Below, piece by piece: positions 6,951 through 9,372 of a DNA stretch of 9,372 nt (its first letter is position 1; the number at the start of each line of letters is the position of its first letter). Origin of the DNA: an uncultured Lachnospiraceae bacterium. Lineage in GTDB: Bacteria > Bacillota > Clostridia > Lachnospirales > Lachnospiraceae. The translations under genes and the position numbers were made by a program. The notes beneath the pieces were generated by a model. It saw only the letters and a list, made by a program, of their open reading frames with translations, had not been told where the DNA came from and made no database searches. The stretch lies in assembly GCA_946538445.1 (NCBI GenBank), contig CAMNGO010000067.1, forward strand, positions 1 to 9,372. The letters are read 5' to 3'.

Positions 6951-7766
6951 TCAGTCCACGTAGATAATCTTAGCCGGGCACTTCATGGCACATAATCCAC
7001 AGCCCTTGCACTTGGAATAATCGATATGTGCGATATTGTTCTCCACATGCACCGCATCAAAGTTGCACTGTTTCTCACAGATCTTACATCCGATGCATCC
7101 GACGGAACAGACTTCCTTCACCGGTTTGCCCATATCCTTGTTATTACAATGCACTTTGGGCATTTTTCTTTTTACATCTTTGTCCTGGTATGGAACCAGT
7201 TCAATCAGGGATTTCGGGCAGATTGCCACACATTTACCACAGGCCACACATTTTTCCTGGTCTACAACAGCGATACCATCTACCACGTGGATCGCGTCAA
7301 AGTCACAGACCTTCGTACAGCTTCCAAAACCGGTACATCCATAGGAACATGCTTTGGGGCCTCCTCCCGGGACGCTGACGGCTGAGATACAGTCCTCATT
7401 ACCGGAATAGATATATTTCTGTTTTGCTTTATCACAGGTACCTGCACATTTTACGAAAGCAACCATCTTCTCAGTCTCTCCGGCTTCCACACCCATGATC
7501 TGTCCGATCTGCTCTGCTACGGCAGCTCCTCCCACAGGACAGGCATTTACTGCAGCCTGTCCCATGGCAATGGCTTTTGCCAGGGCATCACAGCCTGCAT
7601 ATCCGCAGCCGCCACAGTTATTGCCGGGAAGGCATTCTCTGACTGCCACTTCTTTCTCATCGATGGGCACCTTAAATTTCTCGGATGCGATTCCCAGGAG
7701 AACAGAGATAACCAGTCCTGTACCACCTACGATAACCGCTGCAAGTACAATTCCCATACTACTCAT
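6951..7766 (-). CDS. rnfB: Rnf complex subunit B, iron-sulfur ferredoxin-type protein
   Basis: Electron-entry subunit of the Rnf ferredoxin:NAD+ oxidoreductase. It accepts electrons from reduced ferredoxin at the cytoplasmic face. The protein is 271 aa. An N-terminal membrane anchor spans about 4-26. The Fe4S domain has C45, C51, C54, C59 and C76 (NNCGGCGYAGC). A middle region has C107, C111, C126 and C140. Ferredoxin-type Cys sets follow: C144/C150/C154, C173/C176/C179/C183 (CVACGKCVAICP), C220/C224/C227/C230/C234 and C253/C256/C259/C263 (CKGCGLCAMKCP). There are 26 Cys in total, enough for five or six [4Fe-4S] clusters. This is the longer clostridial form rather than the shorter proteobacterial RsxB type. 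The ATG at 7766 follows AGGAGG at 8 nt, and that site starts only a few bases past the rnfA TGA. It is last in the operon, directly before the terminator. Confidence 0.97.
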   Translation of the reverse strand: MSSMGIVLAAVIVGGTGLVISVLLGIASEKFKVPIDEKEVAVRECLPGNNCGGCGYAGCDALAKAIAMGQAAVNACPVGGAAVAEQIGQIMGVEAGETEKMVAFVKCAGTCDKAKQKYIYSGNEDCISAVSVPGGGPKACSYGCTGFGSCTKVCDFDAIHVVDGIAVVDQEKCVACGKCVAICPKSLIELVPYQDKDVKRKMPKVHCNNKDMGKPVKEVCSVGCIGCKICEKQCNFDAVHVENNIAHIDYSKCKGCGLCAMKCPAKIIYVD

Positions 7767-7781
7767 CTATCTTTCCTCCTG

Positions 7782-8357
7782 TCAAATGATACCTGAAAAT
7801 CCAAAGAAGGCAATGGACATAAGTCCTGCCGTCACCAGCACGATAGGCATACCCTGCCAGGAAGAAGGAATATCATTGAATTCCATCTTTTCACGAAGTC
7901 CTGCAAGGATGACGATGGCGATGGTAAAACCTACAGCCGTGCCAAAACCGTAGATCACGGTTTCAAGTATATTGTATTTATACTGAACTGCATTTAAAGC
8001 CACACCAAGCACTGCACAGTTGGTGGTGATCAGAGGGAGGTAAACACCCAGTGATTCATAAAGAGACGGTACACTTTTCTTAAGGAACATCTCCACAAAC
8101 TGAACCAGCGCCGCAATGATCAAGATAAACACGATGGTCTGAAGATAAGACAGATCCAATGGTGTCAGAATAAAACGATAGATCAAAGCGGTGACTAATG
8201 AAGCGATTGTTATAACGAAGATTACGGCAGCACCCATACCGATGGCAGTATCTGTCTTCTTCGATACGCCAAGGAAAGGACATAAGCCCAGAAACTGGCT
8301 CAATACGACGTTACTGACAATCGATGAACTGATGATCAATAATAATAAATGTGTCAT
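7782..8357 (-). CDS. rnfA: Rnf complex subunit A, membrane protein
   Basis: Integral membrane subunit of Rnf. The protein is 191 aa with six hydrophobic segments at about 4-24, 37-60, 68-90, 101-122, 131-152 and 170-191. It carries the conserved motifs SQFLGLCPFLGVS (C26) and PLITTNCAVLGVA (C113). In Rnf and Nqr complexes, the matching Cys pairs of RnfA/NqrE and RnfE/NqrD hold a [2Fe-2S] cluster within the membrane that carries electrons across. It is a paralogue of the neighbouring rnfE: both have SLxExLGVYxPLIxxNCxxLG. The ATG at 8357 follows AAGGAG, and the gap to rnfE is 16 nt. The ion moved (Na+ or H+) cannot be told from this subunit. Confidence 0.97.
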   Translation of the reverse strand: MTHLLLLIISSSIVSNVVLSQFLGLCPFLGVSKKTDTAIGMGAAVIFVITIASLVTALIYRFILTPLDLSYLQTIVFILIIAALVQFVEMFLKKSVPSLYESLGVYLPLITTNCAVLGVALNAVQYKYNILETVIYGFGTAVGFTIAIVILAGLREKMEFNDIPSSWQGMPIVLVTAGLMSIAFFGFSGII

Positions 8358-8373
8358 ACTTTACTCCTTCCTA

Positions 8374-9048
8374 TCACTCGCCGGCCGGTTGTGCAACCGT
8401 GGCTTCGGTTTCTTCTGTTACAGCTTTCTCGGCCTTCTGTGTCTTTGCCGGGCGGTTACCTATCCTGTTCTTGATGGCAACAAGGCAGGAAAGCACGAAA
8501 AACGCTCCGGGAGCCAGGATGAAGATAGTAATCGGAGTGAATACACTTTCCGGTAATACAGTGTATCCGAAAATGGTTCCTGCACCCAGAAGTTCACGAA
8601 ATGCACCCAGGATCGTGAGAGCCAGGGTGAATCCCAGTCCCATTCCCAATCCATCAAAGAAGGAAGAAATCGCTCCGTTTTTGCTGGCATAGGATTCCGC
8701 ACGTCCCAGAATGATACAGTTAACTACGATAAGAGGAATGTATACACCCAGGGCTTCATTCAGGGATGGAAGGTAAGCCTGAAGGACGAACTGTACAATA
8801 GTTACCAGGGAGGCAATGACCACAATATAAGCCGGGATACGCACTCTGTCCGGAATGAAATTACGGAGCAGAGAGATCAATAAGTTGGAGAACATCAGTA
8901 CCGCTGTTGTGGTAAGTCCCATACCGCCACCGTTTATGGCGGAGGTGGTAACTGCCAGAGTCGGACACATACCAAGGATAAGTACAAGGGTAGGGTTCTC
9001 TTTGATAATACCGTTAAACAATCTCTCGGTTGGGCTATTCGGTTTCAT
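8374..9048 (-). CDS. rnfE: Rnf complex subunit E, membrane protein
   Basis: Integral membrane partner of RnfA. The protein is 224 aa. Hydrophobic segments lie at about 18-36, 44-64, 72-91, 99-115, 128-152 and 174-192. Conserved motifs are ILGMCPTLAVT (C28) and PLIVVNCIILGRAES (C111), whose Cys are expected to share the membrane [2Fe-2S] cluster with RnfA C26 and C113. After the last helix comes a polar tail of about 29 residues rich in Lys, Glu, Ala and Thr, probably unstructured. The ATG at 9048 follows AGGAGG at 8 nt. That site lies inside the end of rnfG and the intergenic gap is a single base, so translation is likely coupled. Confidence 0.97.
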   Translation of the reverse strand: MKPNSPTERLFNGIIKENPTLVLILGMCPTLAVTTSAINGGGMGLTTTAVLMFSNLLISLLRNFIPDRVRIPAYIVVIASLVTIVQFVLQAYLPSLNEALGVYIPLIVVNCIILGRAESYASKNGAISSFFDGLGMGLGFTLALTILGAFRELLGAGTIFGYTVLPESVFTPITIFILAPGAFFVLSCLVAIKNRIGNRPAKTQKAEKAVTEETEATVAQPAGE

Positions 9049-9049
9049 C

Positions 9050-9372
9050 TCATTTACCTCCTTCTAATGACTGGAAATAAGCAAGACAGCTATTCATAGC
9101 GCCTGTCACAGCCTTACTTGTGATGGTGGCACCGGAGATGGCATCGATCCCGGGGTTATCCTCGGAAGGATTGTTCAGATTTCCGCTGCCGTCTTTCACA
9201 ACTTCAAAATGATCAACTTTCTTGTTTTTATATTGGTCTGCCCAGGCCTGATTGGTCTTGGCATTCATACCCAGTCCGGCGGTCTCACCGATGGCTAATA
9301 CGGAATATCCGTTAACCGTCCCGTCTGCCTGGATCCCAACTGTAAGCTGAATGTCCCCGCCGTCACCCTTTG
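9050..9372 (-). CDS. rnfG: Rnf complex subunit G, FMN-binding protein (C-terminal part only)
   Basis: Only the last ~106 residues are in the window. The gene continues past the right edge, and the open frame runs to position 9370 with two bases left over. The visible part is the FMN-binding domain: a beta-rich stretch with GETAGLGMNAK, then DAISGATITSKAV. The Thr of SGAT is the residue that carries covalently bound FMN in RnfG/NqrC proteins. The FMN lies on the outer face of the membrane and takes part in electron transfer within Rnf. The Met at 9268 is internal (GLGMNAK is part of a conserved block) and is not the start. The normal order rnfC-D-G-E-A-B predicts rnfD immediately outside the window. 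Confidence 0.95.
   Translation of the reverse strand, partial: KGDGGDIQLTVGIQADGTVNGYSVLAIGETAGLGMNAKTNQAWADQYKNKKVDHFEVVKDGSGNLNNPSEDNPGIDAISGATITSKAVTGAMNSCLAYFQSLEGGK
9057..9062 (-). promoter_or_regulatory. rnfE ribosome binding site inside rnfG
   Basis: AGGAGG on the minus strand is embedded in the last sense codons of rnfG, 8 nt before the rnfE ATG. rnfG stops one base before rnfE begins, so terminating ribosomes would cover the rnfE start. Confidence 0.8.

Noticed and set aside
7026..7385. Three overlapping plus-strand open frames of 100-120 codons opposite rnfB
   Set aside because: They are mutually overlapping and antisense to a well-conserved Cys-rich gene, with no family features.
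9050..9268. Separate 72-residue gene starting at 9268
   Set aside because: The frame is open to the right edge and the upstream codons continue the conserved FMN-binding domain of RnfG. The Met is internal.

Overview
The window looks like a chromosomal stretch of an anaerobic Firmicute of the class Clostridia, most likely Lachnospiraceae-like. This is inferred from the gene set, strong AGGAGG-type ribosome binding sites, moderate-GC genes with very AT-rich intergenic gaps, and the clostridial forms of the Rnf subunits. No species can be named. Every supported gene lies on the minus strand, so transcription runs from the right edge to the left edge. I see no mobile elements, tRNA, rRNA, CRISPR array or riboswitch.

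Right part (about 6870-9372): the 3' half of an rnf operon, read in the order rnfG (only its last ~106 codons are in the window), rnfE, rnfA, rnfB. It ends in a strong 17-bp-stem terminator. The products are subunits of the membrane ferredoxin:NAD+ oxidoreductase that couples electron transfer to Na+ or H+ export. Gaps are 1, 16 and 15 nt, and the rnfE ribosome binding site lies inside rnfG, so translation is tightly linked. rnfC and rnfD should lie beyond the right edge.

Middle part (about 5219-6853): an S33/lysophospholipase-like alpha/beta hydrolase with its own TATAAT box, then nrdR (repressor of ribonucleotide reductase genes) with an extended -10 promoter and a strong 13-bp-stem terminator. 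The hydrolase has Gly where the nucleophile elbow should carry the catalytic Ser, while Asp and His are kept. This is the most unusual point in the window.

Left part (about 150-5181): comM (YifB-type AAA+ ATPase), dprA and topA, driven by a good extended -10 promoter in front of comM and possibly by a weaker internal promoter before topA. comM and dprA overlap by ATGA. ComM and DprA process incoming single-stranded DNA during natural transformation. TopA is the type IA topoisomerase with three C-terminal zinc ribbons. A terminator closes the unit. The last ~150 nt at the left edge are very AT-rich, with an inverted repeat and a weak CodY-like site, and probably hold the control region of the next gene outside the window.

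Overall this is mostly core housekeeping DNA. I did not find a new multi-gene system.
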